Shown piece after piece: positions 7,531-16,548 of a stretch of 64,000 nucleotides of DNA. Location: contig JAAHII010000001.1 of NCBI GenBank assembly GCA_010671905.1, forward strand, positions 1,302,001 through 1,366,000. The letters are read 5' to 3'. How positions within the stretch are numbered: the stretch's first letter is position 1; every line of letters begins with the position of its first letter. Made by a program: the position numbers and the translations under genes. The notes under the pieces are model-generated. The model did not search any database. It was not told the origin of the DNA and worked only from the letters and a program-made list of their open reading frames with translations. The DNA is from Leptolyngbya sp. SIOISBB. Its GTDB lineage: Bacteria; Cyanobacteriota; Cyanobacteriia; Phormidesmidales; Phormidesmidaceae.

Positions 7531-9684
7531 ATGGCTAATTCTCTCGACTTTACCTTCTCGGATCTGATTGCCGGTTACATCACTACCGTTGCCTATCCAG
7601 AGCAGTTCGATGCCCAAGGGACAATCAGCCTGCGGACCTCCGACGGTCGCGAATACGACGTTAAGATCACCTACGCTTGCTATGCCGAACTGGTGCGCAA
7701 CCTGGGGGAGCCCTTTAATGTCGCTCCGGAGATGAAAGATATCCTCGTCGAGGGCCGGTTTATCCATGCCTACGGCATCTTTTATCCCGAGGCTGGGGAA
7801 ATCAAGTTCGAGGCCAAACACCTCGTGCTATTCGGTCGGACCAAAGATCACCTGCGGTTTGAGGAGCAGGACTGGTGGATTGGCCAGATCCAGCAACTGC
7901 TGAATTTCTATCTCGAAGCTCAATTTGAGGTGCAGGAAGGGGAGACGATCGACTTTCGCAATTTCCGCACGGACATCAGTGCCGAGGGAGAAAAACTCGA
8001 CGGCCAACAGAATCTCGACACCATTTCCCGACTCATCTACGGTTTCGCGACGGCTTACATGATTACTGGCGATGAACGCGCTTTGGAAGCCGCAGTCAAA
8101 GGGACGGAATACATGCAGCGGCATTTCCGCGCTCGCAACTCCAGCGAAGGGCTCTGTTACTGGTACAGCCAAATCAATATTCGTCCCGATGGCACCACTC
8201 GCAAATATATTGCGTCCCAAGCGGGAGGGGCAGAAGGGGGCAATGCCATGCCTTGCTACGAACAAATCTACGCGCTGGCTGGCCCCACCCAAACTTTTCG
8301 TCTGACGGGCAATCGAGATGTCTTGAAAGATATCCAAGGTACGATTTCTTTCCTCAATCGCTACTACAAAGATGCCACCCCGAAAGGGGGCTATTACTCC
8401 CATATTGATCCCATTACCCTCTCTCCCCATGCCGACTTCCTCGGCATTAACAAGGAACGCAAAAACTGGAACTCCGTCGGCGACCATGCACCGGCTTATC
8501 TGATCAACCTCTGGCTGGCTACCGAAAAGCAGGAGTATGCTGACTTCCTCGAATATTGTTTCGACCTGATCTGCAAGCACTTCCCCGACTATGATTACAG
8601 TCCGTTCATGAACGAGAAGTTCTACGACGATTGGAGCCACGATCTCAACTGGGGCATCCACCAAGCCCGCTGCGTCGTGGGTCACAATCTGAAAGTGGCC
8701 TGGAACCTTACTCGCATGCAGAGCCTCAGGCCCAAAGATAGCTACAAGACCTTTGCCCACAAAATTGCCGATACCATCCCGTTGGCTGGCTGCGACAACC
8801 AACGGGGCGGCTGGTACGACATGATGGAACGCACGCTCAAACAGGGGGAAGCGTTCTACCGTCTGGTTTGGCACGATCGCAAAGCTTGGTGGCAACAGGA
8901 ACAGGGCATTCTGGCCTACTACATCATGGCGGGGGTCTACAATGACCAGCCCGACTATTTGCGATATGCCCGCGAGGGGGCTGCTTTCTACAATGCTTGG
9001 TTCCTGGATTATGAAGCCGGCGGCGTGTACTTCAATGTTTTGGCCAACGGTCAGCCTTACGCGTTGGGGAACGAGCGGGATAAAGGCAGCCACTCAATGG
9101 CAGGCTATCACTCCTTCGAACTGTGCTTCCTCTCGGCGATTTATACCAACCTGCTAATTAATAAAGAGCCGATGGACTTCTTCTTTAGCCCCGAACCAGG
9201 GGCGTGGGAAGACAATATCTTGCGGGTGGCTCCCGATATCTTGCCGCCAGGCAGCATCCGGCTGACAGAGGTCTGGATCAATGGCCATGTCCACACCGAT
9301 TTCGATAGCGAAGCCTTAACCGTCACCCTCCCGACCGATTTGCAGGAGATGAAAGTGCGATGTCGCATCACCCCCAGCGGCATCGCCTTCGATGCCGATT
9401 TGCTGTCTTACGAGAACGGCATTGCCACGCTGGCGCTGGCGGGTAACCTCGACAGCCGCGGTCTGAAGTACCTCCGGGAAGCGGTGGAAAAGCTGCACAA
9501 TCTCAGTGGTCTCATCCTGGACGGCACAAATCTGCAAGCGATCTCCATCGAAGGTCTCAACTATCTCATCTTTACAAAGCAAACCTATGGCGAGTTGTTC
9601 AGCATTACGCTGCGCAATCTCCAACCCGCCGTTAGGCAAGCACTGGTGGATAGCGAGCTGATTGAGGAGTTTACGGTTGTTTGA
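7531..9684 (+). CDS. AGE-family (N-acylglucosamine/cellobiose 2-epimerase fold) protein with C-terminal STAS-like domain
   Basis: 717 residues in at least three parts. Residues 1-130 are a beta-rich domain of unknown family. Residues about 130-560 are an (alpha/alpha)6 barrel of the AGE superfamily, with GHNLKVAWNLTR, DNQRGGWYD, KAWWQQEQGILAYY and KGSHSMAGYHSFEL, which match the AGE active-site helices and their conserved His, Trp and Glu. Residues about 610-717 read as a STAS domain: IATLALAGNLDSRGLKYLRE, LSGLILDGTNLQAISIEGLN and VRQALVDSELIEEFTVV. The usual phosphorylatable D-S-S-G site is altered to I-S-I-E-G. AGE enzymes epimerise or isomerise sugars; a STAS tail suggests regulated protein contact. 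Last gene of the same-strand cluster, 116 bp after the debranching enzyme. Confidence 0.75.
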   Translation: MANSLDFTFSDLIAGYITTVAYPEQFDAQGTISLRTSDGREYDVKITYACYAELVRNLGEPFNVAPEMKDILVEGRFIHAYGIFYPEAGEIKFEAKHLVLFGRTKDHLRFEEQDWWIGQIQQLLNFYLEAQFEVQEGETIDFRNFRTDISAEGEKLDGQQNLDTISRLIYGFATAYMITGDERALEAAVKGTEYMQRHFRARNSSEGLCYWYSQINIRPDGTTRKYIASQAGGAEGGNAMPCYEQIYALAGPTQTFRLTGNRDVLKDIQGTISFLNRYYKDATPKGGYYSHIDPITLSPHADFLGINKERKNWNSVGDHAPAYLINLWLATEKQEYADFLEYCFDLICKHFPDYDYSPFMNEKFYDDWSHDLNWGIHQARCVVGHNLKVAWNLTRMQSLRPKDSYKTFAHKIADTIPLAGCDNQRGGWYDMMERTLKQGEAFYRLVWHDRKAWWQQEQGILAYYIMAGVYNDQPDYLRYAREGAAFYNAWFLDYEAGGVYFNVLANGQPYALGNERDKGSHSMAGYHSFELCFLSAIYTNLLINKEPMDFFFSPEPGAWEDNILRVAPDILPPGSIRLTEVWINGHVHTDFDSEALTVTLPTDLQEMKVRCRITPSGIAFDADLLSYENGIATLALAGNLDSRGLKYLREAVEKLHNLSGLILDGTNLQAISIEGLNYLIFTKQTYGELFSITLRNLQPAVRQALVDSELIEEFTVV

Positions 9685-9735
9685 GCGCCGCATCGGATGC
9701 GCTGGCGATTGCTGGTTGGTTTAGTCTTAAACTTT

Positions 9736-10401
9736 TCAGCGATTTGACACTCGATCGCATAGGTGCAGGATTTCATCTTCGAAGACAAACAGCACGGGAA
9801 TGATAGCCAGCGACCAACGATTGGGGCCCGGCAGGGCAAAGGCCAAAAACAGCGCGATCACTAACAGGACTGTGGCAATTTGGCGAGCTCGATGAATTTT
9901 GAGCACTGTTTCGTACTCCTGTTCGTGATGCAGTCGGTTACGTCGCGCCACGGCTAAAGCCGCGTGGATTGATAAATCGGCTAGCAAACAAACTCCCACA
10001 AAGAACAGATCTACGAACGCTGCGTGGGTCAGGTGCAGAATCGATGTCACATCTCCCCCCAGCGTGTAGAGTAGATTGGCTGAAAACGGAATCAAGCAAA
10101 CCATCATCAAGGTGAATCCGTGCAGCAAGAAGGTCAACCGAGTGTGGCAGACAAACAGATCGTTAATGCGCCGTTGGTTATACCAGAAGGCAAACAGAAT
10201 GACAAATGACAGAGCAAAATTGGCAATCGCCACCGCGATCTGGTTGACTGTCTGATGCAGTTGTTGATCGGTTGCTGGCACTGGCAGTTCCAATACCAAG
10301 ATGGTCATGGCGATCGCGTAAACGGCATCGATCAGCGCCCCCAGCTTTTCCTTATCCAGTCGCCCCTCCAGTAACTCTTCATGGTTGCGATCGCGAGCCA
10401 T
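9736..10401 (-). CDS. TMEM175-family (DUF1211) membrane protein, putative potassium channel
   Basis: 221 residues with five or six hydrophobic helices. The first helix, ALIDAVYAIAMTILVLELPV, is the DUF1211/TMEM175 signature, although the usual F-S-D triad is changed to I-D-A. Bacterial TMEM175 proteins form tetrameric K+-selective channels. Start ATG at 10401. It is convergent with the AGE gene, whose stop lies about 50 bp away, so it is outside that operon. About 800 bp of gene-poor sequence lies upstream of its start. Confidence 0.75.
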   Translation of the reverse strand: MARDRNHEELLEGRLDKEKLGALIDAVYAIAMTILVLELPVPATDQQLHQTVNQIAVAIANFALSFVILFAFWYNQRRINDLFVCHTRLTFLLHGFTLMMVCLIPFSANLLYTLGGDVTSILHLTHAAFVDLFFVGVCLLADLSIHAALAVARRNRLHHEQEYETVLKIHRARQIATVLLVIALFLAFALPGPNRWSLAIIPVLFVFEDEILHLCDRVSNR

Positions 10402-11199
10402 GCTAAATACGGAGCCTCCATTTTCTGTAGATGGGGTAGCGAAGCATAACCCATGCCGGGGTTAGTTTATTGCCTTCAGCAAGGCTACGCCCACGCATCT
10501 CACCACACCTTACTGAGTTATCCTTGAAAAACCTCAATAACGAAGAAGGTTCTCAGAGGCGACTACTCAGAGCATGTTTAATGATGGCTACCTAACTTAG
10601 TACATCGCAAAGACAATTTTGCAAGTCGTTCAAAAGTCAGTCATGGGAAGATGTAAGCTGTGAGCCCTTTAAATTGCGCGGTTAAACCTTGCCACGAGGG
10701 GGATTATGGTTATCAAAATACGTAAAGTAGATGGATTCTAGCTTATTCCAACTTGAGTAATTGTCGGGTAGAAGACACTCCTCCAATGAGCGGACTTATC
10801 TTAGTGTTCATCGTTATTCTCGCTGTTCACTTTGAAAGTGTCACAATACTCAGCCATACACTTCATATCAAACCCGGTAAAAAAAAAACATCAAACTGTT
10901 TGAGACCTGATCTAAGTAGGAAGACCCCATTAGATATTAAGTAAGGATAGGTTGTGGTTGAGGAACGTTGGCTTAGCCTGGCCGGAGGCCATAAACCAAC
11001 ACCCGCAAGGGTTACGCTATCGTTTTAGCGAAGCCATGCCGGAGACTTTACCCATCCTAAATTTGAATTAGCCCAGCTACTTAGAGGTTTGCAGAAAGAT
11101 TAGCTAAGGGATCTGCGGGGAAATAGCGTACCCCTTGGAGGGGCGCAAGGCCTTGCGCCCTTACAGTCAATGTCCTTGCTGGTAGGGATGTTATTAAAT
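10402..11199. other. Gene-poor spacer with short structured repeats
   Basis: No convincing gene. A short open frame at 10753-10944 has no family features. Small inverted segments occur at 10430-10470 (GGGGTAGCGAAGCATAACCC, then ATGCCGGGGTTA) and around 10990-11045 (GGCCGGAGGCC, then an ACGCTATCGTTTTAGCG hairpin with AGCCATGCCGGAG). They share the words GCGAAGC and ATGCCGG, so they may be copies of a small interspersed repeat. Confidence 0.4.
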
Positions 11200-11472
11200 C
11201 GCAAGCCCCTAACTGTGCTTTCAACACTTGCATCCGAGCCTGTAGTGGAGCCATCATTGCAGCGACTTGCTCTGCTGAAAATTTGAGTGGAATGTGTTGG
11301 GGCAGTTCCAATCCCCAGCTTCTACTTGACTCAGGATTGTTCTTTCGACCTGAACTTTATAGCCTGGTAAGCGTAACTGCTCGATTAGGGCAGCGTCATC
11401 ATATTCGACTCTCGCCCGTCCCCAAATTTTGCGGCGGCGCTGATGGACATAATCCCTCAAGAACAGGAAGGT
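11200..11472 (-). pseudogene. Pyridoxamine 5'-phosphate oxidase-like flavoprotein, C-terminal remnant
   Basis: Two overlapping frames on the minus strand join into one recognisable tail. From about 11472 down, one frame reads FLFLRDYVHQRRRKIWGRAR, then LIEQLRLPGYKVQVERTILS and VEAGDWNCP. From about 11311 the neighbouring frame continues QHIPLKFSAEQVAAMMAPLQ and ARMQVLKAQL. This order matches the end of pyridoxamine-phosphate-oxidase-family FMN proteins with the D-W-N-C-P-Q-H-I-P motif. A frameshift lies near 11300 and the N-terminal half is missing, so it is a decayed gene. Confidence 0.75.
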
Positions 11473-11511
11473 GAGATCGCTATAGCCATTCGCGGATAGA
11501 ACTGATCAGTT

Positions 11512-11950
11512 AATGAAGGCTTGGTCAACGACTTGTCAAAACGGTTTGCCAGATTGAATCTGTTTCCGCATCCGATTCTTCAAAACGAACCACTGATGTA
11601 TCCTTCGGGAAGGCTTCGCCTACAATCGGATTCAAATCGGGTGAGTAAGGCGGCAAATATGGCAAGCCGCAGTTTGATCAAGTCACTCTCAATTTCTGAA
11701 ACCGCTATCTGATAGGCATTTCAATTCCACCTTCCGACTTCAGCATTCCGCATTCTGCTATACAATAACCAGCACCCCGCTTGTTGGATTCAAGCTTCTA
11801 TCCGCCCGTCTTTGTGAAACGAGGCATTATCACAGGTGATGCCCCTACCGTAGGGCAGTGCTGGCAAGAGCTGTTCTTCTAACCACGTTTCGAACACCGA
11901 GCGATTACAGTACCCTTCATCAGTCAACGGGACGATGAGTTGAGAAGGGT
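11512..11950 (-). pseudogene. IS630-family transposase remnant
   Basis: Broken minus-strand DDE transposase. The part near 11950-11780 reads PLTDEGYCNRSVFETWLEEQ, LLPALPYGRGITCDNASFHK, with the catalytic D-N-A-x-F-H-K block. The part near 11680-11512 reads LPYLPPYSPDLNPI and then QWFVLKNRMRKQIQSGKPF, the IS630 C-terminus. A heptamer-rich repeat (11697-11762) and a short inserted word containing AGGCTTCGCC interrupt it. No intact frame and no clear ends remain. Confidence 0.8.
11697..11762 (+). repeat. Dispersed heptamer-rich repeat, copy 1
   Basis: A segment of about 66 bp beginning TGAAACCGCTATCTGATAGG and ending GCATTCCGCATTCTGCTATA. A close relative is at 63486-63553. The core is built of degenerate seven-base units of the form TTCCGCA. 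It sits inside the IS630-type remnant, so it arrived after that element began to decay or helped break it. Confidence 0.6.
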
Positions 11951-11959
11951 ATGGGCCGA

Positions 11960-13798
11960 TCAAGTTTCGTCTGAACGCTCTTCGAGTTCAGTCCCTTCTG
12001 CAGGAGATTGCTCGGCACTGCTGGAATCATCGGGTGATGTCTCCTCAGCGGGAGCAGCGTCAGCCGGTGTGTCCTCTGCCGACATATCATCTTGAGTCTG
12101 ACTGTTGGGCAACGGGCCAGGACGGTTGCCTCGATTTAGCACCAGATAAAGGTCATAGCGTAAGCGTTGCTCATCTAAAACGGTTGAGGTGACCCCTAAG
12201 GCCTCGATCGCATCTAAGACATTCTGATTTTCGGCAGGTAAATCTGGGATGAACAAACTGCCTTCCGCTTGCGTCAGGGCTTTGACGTTCACAAAGAAAT
12301 AGCCGTTATTTGGATAAGGCGCGTCCCCGGTTGTCAGTTGAAAGAGGGGAGATTTCGCAAGCGAACGTCGGGGTTTGGGCACGATCGCCTCATCCGTACC
12401 GGCACCCAGCGTGAGAAAAGCGATACTGCTATCTAACCAGCCCCGCGACAGCATGGTGGACTCAAACGGTGACGTCCAGCGGACCAGTTCAATTTCGCCT
12501 TCGGGTTCATTACTGATGGTAAAGCGATAGCGGTTGGCCACCACCTCATCCAACTGGGCAAAGGCTTGTTCGGCTTCGGGGCGGTTGCTCACCTGTACCA
12601 GTGCCACCAAACTGGGATTCGGCAGCGGTGTAGCATCTTCAGTCCCGGTTGCGGCTGCCGGGGGCACTAGGGCTAGGGCAAATTCTCCCTGCATCCAGGG
12701 CATGAGGTCTTCTTCTAACGTCAGTCCGGTACTGCCTTGCAGTGCCAACGACAAATTATCCGGATTGAGCGCTGTCAAGGCGCCCCAGTTGCGACGCCCG
12801 CTCAGGTCCTGCCAAAACTGCTGGAAGCTACCACCAGAAGCAAATACCAACGTGTCTCGGGGCACATATTCTGGCAACTGAGCGGGCACATTGGTATCCA
12901 CATACGTGCGATCGCTATCCTCGCCAAACCAGCTAGTGCTTCTGACCTGCAGACCTTGAGTTTCGAGAGCGATCGTGGCAGCTAACCCGCGGCTTTCTTG
13001 AAAGCTCTCAACTAACGCTGCGGGCAGTGCCGGTTGTGACGTCTGGGCGAGCAACTGAGTCGCGGCTGGAATATTGACATAAAGCTTGCTAAAGGCTTGA
13101 GACACGCCAATATGCTCAAACGAGCGCCGATAGCCCGCCACATCAGCCAGATTGTTGCCCCCTTTGTAGGCATCAATCGCTTGCTGAGCGACTGTTTCAT
13201 CCTCTGCCACGAGAATGAGGCGCGTCCCTAATAAACCGATAAACACTGAATCGGTTGCCTCAGCATCAGTCGCAGTCACTTGGGTCAGGGTGACCCCGCG
13301 ATACTCGATCGAGTTGCCATTGGTCGTTGACAAAGGCAGCGTTTCGGCAGAAATTTGGGCCGCTTCAGGATCGGCAATCGGCAGCAGGAGCAGTCGCCTT
13401 TGCCCATCGAAAACGACAGTCCCCGGCTCGGCTTCCGAAACGGCTTCGGACTGGGGCACCCAGGCCACGGTCACCTCAGGACCCACCCAAGGAGCAATAT
13501 CTTCGGTAAATGAAACGTCATACTGGTCGAGCCAGCGATCGCGCCACTGCGCCAGCTGTTGATCAAACGCCGTTTGGGTTTCGACTGTGCCAAATTGGCG
13601 TACTTGTTGCCACTGTTCTGGATTTGTCGAAAGGGTGACTGCTGCTACCGCCGTTTGGGGCACCGCTTTGACTCCAGCCGGTAAGCCCCGAGCCTGCAGG
13701 GTCCGCCACCGCAAACCCGCATAGGTAAGGGTGCCAACCGCGAGCAGTAGGCAAGTGGTTCCGATGGTGACAAAGAGAGGCGGTTTCTTGGCAAACAT
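11960..13798 (-). CDS. DUF3352-family protein
   Basis: 612 residues with one N-terminal hydrophobic segment (about residues 9-30, LFVTIGTTCLLLAVGTLTYA), which suggests a membrane-anchored or exported protein. The body has the DUF3352 pattern: an early A-V-A-A-V-T-L-S-T-N block, repeated alpha/beta units with R-S-F-E-H-I-G and F-A-S-G-G-S-F, and a low-complexity acidic tail (about residues 570-612, rich in Asp, Glu, Ser, Pro and Ala). The family is common in cyanobacteria and has no established function. Start ATG 13798. No same-strand partner within 1 kb. Confidence 0.8.
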   Translation of the reverse strand: MFAKKPPLFVTIGTTCLLLAVGTLTYAGLRWRTLQARGLPAGVKAVPQTAVAAVTLSTNPEQWQQVRQFGTVETQTAFDQQLAQWRDRWLDQYDVSFTEDIAPWVGPEVTVAWVPQSEAVSEAEPGTVVFDGQRRLLLLPIADPEAAQISAETLPLSTTNGNSIEYRGVTLTQVTATDAEATDSVFIGLLGTRLILVAEDETVAQQAIDAYKGGNNLADVAGYRRSFEHIGVSQAFSKLYVNIPAATQLLAQTSQPALPAALVESFQESRGLAATIALETQGLQVRSTSWFGEDSDRTYVDTNVPAQLPEYVPRDTLVFASGGSFQQFWQDLSGRRNWGALTALNPDNLSLALQGSTGLTLEEDLMPWMQGEFALALVPPAAATGTEDATPLPNPSLVALVQVSNRPEAEQAFAQLDEVVANRYRFTISNEPEGEIELVRWTSPFESTMLSRGWLDSSIAFLTLGAGTDEAIVPKPRRSLAKSPLFQLTTGDAPYPNNGYFFVNVKALTQAEGSLFIPDLPAENQNVLDAIEALGVTSTVLDEQRLRYDLYLVLNRGNRPGPLPNSQTQDDMSAEDTPADAAPAEETSPDDSSSAEQSPAEGTELEERSDET

Positions 13799-14349
13799 AA
13801 TGACTGCAACAACAGCAGTTGAGTAATAGCAACCAGAGCGTTCAAGGGTCGAGCGGAACTTTCATGAGAGAGGGCCTTAAGGGGCTGGGAAGCGGTTTTT
13901 GGACAAGGGCTGAGCAGCCTCAACCTGATCAAACCCAGAGTTGGCAATCTATAACTAAGCACCCAAAGGGGATGATGGCTCTGACACTTTAGCAAACACT
14001 TTTCAGAATGATTCACTCTTCATCAGTGGAGTTTTAGAGTTTTTATAGACTGATAGTCGCAATACTGCCTGGCAATGGCCGTCTGGCCTCTCGTTCAGTC
14101 GCGATCGCAGACCCCTATGTATTTTCACTTAATTATTTTCGAGGTTACAGTTAAAATGGACACTAAAAGACTCGTAGATCCACGCCAATGTCAATTTCGC
14201 TGGCCGAACTTGTTGAAAACTTCATCCTCATTATCCTCAGCTTCTGCTAATTTTTATGACGGTTAGGGGATACTACGTCTACATCCATAAGTCCCCTGCA
14301 CACGACATTAGTAGGGCCGGATCTACCACTCATTTGGAGCTGAAGCTTT
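13799..14349. other. Spacer between divergent genes DUF3352 and SRPBCC
   Basis: About 550 bp separating two divergent starts. Minus-strand open frames here lack family features, and I recognise no RNA gene. Promoters for both neighbours should lie here; I cannot place them with confidence. Confidence 0.4.
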
Positions 14350-14925
14350 ATGGTCAGCAGCGCAACCTTTGTCGCCTCGTCTCAGCGACCATCATTGCTC
14401 TTTGGGCGGCAAGCCCGATCACAATCGGGGCAAGAAGTTGCCGCCCTACGCCGAGGGCGGGTATTGGTAGAGACTACCGCCCACGGCATGATGGGCGGCG
14501 CAGTCAACGCCAAGATGTATGTTCAAGCCAGCCGCAGTGATCTATGGGCGCAGCTGACACAATATTCTCGTTGGACCGAGTTTTTTCCGAATATCAGCCG
14601 TAGCGAAGTTCGGGCTTCCCATGGCGATGTCCATCAACTCTATCAAGTGGGACGTAAGGCTTTTTTGGCGATCGCTGCCGAAGTCGAAATTTACCTCAAG
14701 GTCTACGAGGACGCTTACTACAGCCTCCAATTTCGTCTCGAAAAGGGCACCTTCAGAGACTTTGCCGCCGACCTCACGCTGCAAGACTGGCAAAACGGCA
14801 CCCTGCTGACCTATGCCGTGCAGGCGACACCGTTGATTCCCGTACCGAGTTTTTTAATTGAACAGGGCATGCGGCAAGATCTACCCGGCAATATGGAGCA
14901 CATGCGGAAAGTACTCTGCCGGTAA
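14350..14925 (+). CDS. SRPBCC (START-like, polyketide cyclase/dehydrase) protein
   Basis: 191 residues. From about residue 55 the START/SRPBCC fold is clear: KMYVQASRSDLWAQLTQYSR, then FFPNISRSEV, a beta-rich middle and the long closing helix FLIEQGMRQDLPGNMEHMRK. Such proteins have a deep hydrophobic pocket for lipids, pigments or polyketides; cyanobacteria encode several of unknown ligand. ATG 14350 has GGAG at 14336-14339. The first 50 residues are less conserved and could be an extension or a misplaced start. A second SRPBCC protein in this window is at 61741. Confidence 0.8.
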   Translation: MVSSATFVASSQRPSLLFGRQARSQSGQEVAALRRGRVLVETTAHGMMGGAVNAKMYVQASRSDLWAQLTQYSRWTEFFPNISRSEVRASHGDVHQLYQVGRKAFLAIAAEVEIYLKVYEDAYYSLQFRLEKGTFRDFAADLTLQDWQNGTLLTYAVQATPLIPVPSFLIEQGMRQDLPGNMEHMRKVLCR

Positions 14926-14999
14926 GACCAAATCGGCGTTTTTGGTTAGTTCCAAATAGCTATCTGATCAAACTCAGAAGGCCCCATTGAACCACGCGA

Positions 15000-15449
15000 C
15001 TAGCCTCGGTTTTTGATCGTCATGACCTGCACAATTTGCAGAGCCGTATCCCCAGGAATTTCGAGGATGCGATACAGATCATCCAGGAAGGCCTGTTCTT
15101 GAGAGGTCACAGTACCGTCTGACAACACGAGGTCGGTGGCAATGGCAAAGGCGGTTTCCCTGAGGTCGGGGGGCAATTGAGCTTTGGCTAAATCGATTAA
15201 CTTGCCGGGACCCTCTAGCTTGAGCACCGACAATAACTTGTCAAACATGCGATGCATCACTTCATGGGAATAGCTCTGAAACAGATGCATTCGCTCTAGC
15301 ATATGGGTCATGTCACGCCCTTCTTGATCGGAGAGGTATCCATCTGCCGCGATCGCGACTAAGGCTACTGCGGCAAATGCTTCTTCTGGTTTCAGCTCGA
15401 TCTGCTGCTCAGTTTGCCCTTCATTAAATACGCTATCGAATAAGCCCAT
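15000..15449 (-). CDS. TerB-family (tellurite-resistance-like) protein
   Basis: About 149 residues from the internal ATG at 15449 (MGLFDSVFNEG); a 12-residue upstream extension to 15485 is possible but less typical. Two mirrored helical halves show the TerB acidic metal-binding pattern: VALVAIAADGYLSDQE and AIATDLVLSDGTVTSQEQAF, each an A-x-D-G/S-D-G-x-x-S-x-x-E motif that resembles a calcium-binding loop. TerB-like proteins take part in membrane-linked stress or metal responses; the exact role here is unknown. It stands alone. Confidence 0.8.
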   Translation of the reverse strand: MGLFDSVFNEGQTEQQIELKPEEAFAAVALVAIAADGYLSDQEGRDMTHMLERMHLFQSYSHEVMHRMFDKLLSVLKLEGPGKLIDLAKAQLPPDLRETAFAIATDLVLSDGTVTSQEQAFLDDLYRILEIPGDTALQIVQVMTIKNRG

Positions 15450-15619
15450 GTGTCCCGAAAGCTCCCCATTGTGAACCTTTCCCATGATGGCTCAGGTTGC
15501 TAGGAGACTCAGCGGTTTTTACGGAGTTGTTACAGGGTTGGGGTGATGGAGTGTGATGGAATCATTAAGGATGGTGGGGTGGCGTGAGTTGGATGAGTTG
15601 ATTCCCAAACCAATCAAGC

Positions 15620-15675
15620 CCCTATTCCCTATTCCCTGTTCCCTGCTCCTTATTCCCCATTCCCTATTCCCTATT
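15620..15675 (+). repeat. Short tandem heptamer repeat (CCCTATT)
   Basis: Eight adjoining seven-base units: CCCTATT, CCCTATT, CCCTGTT, CCCTGCT, CCTTATT, CCCCATT, CCCTATT, CCCTATT. Such short tandemly repeated repetitive sequences are typical of filamentous cyanobacteria. The array sits 10 bp past the stop of the DUF554 gene. Confidence 0.9.
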
Positions 15676-15685
15676 CCACCCTTTA

Positions 15686-16426
15686 TCAGCTTAGCCAGCG
15701 AGCGATCGCGACTACCAAAGGCCCTAGCACCAAAGCAGGCAAAAATGAGGCAACTCGAATTTTGGCCACTTCTAACAGCCCCAAGCCGAGACCGATAATC
15801 ATCATGCCGCCAATGCCTGTGGTCAACATGACAAAAGGATTCGTCGCCGGATCCGCAATTACAGCTGATAGGCCCCCCGCCAGTAGCGACAGGCCCCCCT
15901 GAATCAAGAGCACCGTGATGGCCGAGAACCCCACGCCGATACCGTATGAACCGGTGAGGGCGATCGACGCGAGGCCATCCATCACTGATTTGAGGGTCAG
16001 CAGTGTATTGTCGCCGACCAGGCCATTGTTCAGGCTACCGAGAATCGTCATCGGGCCGATGCAAAAGAGCAAACTTGCAGCAACAAAGCCTTCGGTAAAG
16101 CGACCGCCGCCTTTGACCTGCGCTTTGATAATGTCGCCGATCGCCATGAGCTTTTGCTCTATTCGCCACCATTCCCCCAGCAGGCCGCCGATCACTAAGG
16201 CCAACAGTCCCAAAATCACGCCATCAATCAGACCGGCCTCGACCTCAAATAGACTGCGCGACATGGCAAAGCCAATCACTAGCGTTAACAAACCCAATGC
16301 CTGGGTAATGATTTGCTGCATCGCTAGCGGTAGGTGATGGCGTAGCAGCAGTCCCAACCCTGAACCGACTAAAACGGTGGCGACATTCATCCAGGTGCCA
16401 CTGGTCCGCGCCCAAAAGTCCAACAT
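15686..16426 (-). CDS. DUF554-family membrane protein
   Basis: 246 residues from ATG 16426 (MLDFWARTSGTWMNVATVLV), preferred over an open frame extending to 16489 because it matches the family's usual beginning. Seven or so hydrophobic segments, with the conserved Gly-rich first helix VATVLVGSGLGLLL, the FVAASLLFCIGPMTILGSL block and the end IGGMMIIGLGLGLLE. DUF554 proteins (YdfK/YqgA-like) are predicted transporters without a known substrate. The neighbouring TerB gene reads in the same direction but is separated by the heptamer repeat and about 240 bp, so co-transcription is uncertain. Confidence 0.85.
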   Translation of the reverse strand: MLDFWARTSGTWMNVATVLVGSGLGLLLRHHLPLAMQQIITQALGLLTLVIGFAMSRSLFEVEAGLIDGVILGLLALVIGGLLGEWWRIEQKLMAIGDIIKAQVKGGGRFTEGFVAASLLFCIGPMTILGSLNNGLVGDNTLLTLKSVMDGLASIALTGSYGIGVGFSAITVLLIQGGLSLLAGGLSAVIADPATNPFVMLTTGIGGMMIIGLGLGLLEVAKIRVASFLPALVLGPLVVAIARWLS

Positions 16427-16548
16427 ATTGTCTCTACAAAAAAATGCCTTCCCCGTATTGTCACAGGGAAGGCACCGCACGAAGAACACTATGCAGAATT
16501 AGGCCACTCAGGAACCGTAGGATCGGAAATTCAATAATGTGCTGGTTT

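Noticed and set aside
10753-10944. Small hydrophobic protein of 63 codons
   Set aside because: No ribosome-binding site or homologous feature recognised, and it lies in a region of decayed sequence.
13645-14016. Minus-strand open frame of 123 codons beside DUF3352
   Set aside because: It overlaps the DUF3352 start in another frame, has low-complexity composition and no family features.
15620-15675. CRISPR array
   Set aside because: Units are adjoining heptamers without spacers; no spaced direct repeats of 25-40 bp or cas genes were seen in the window.
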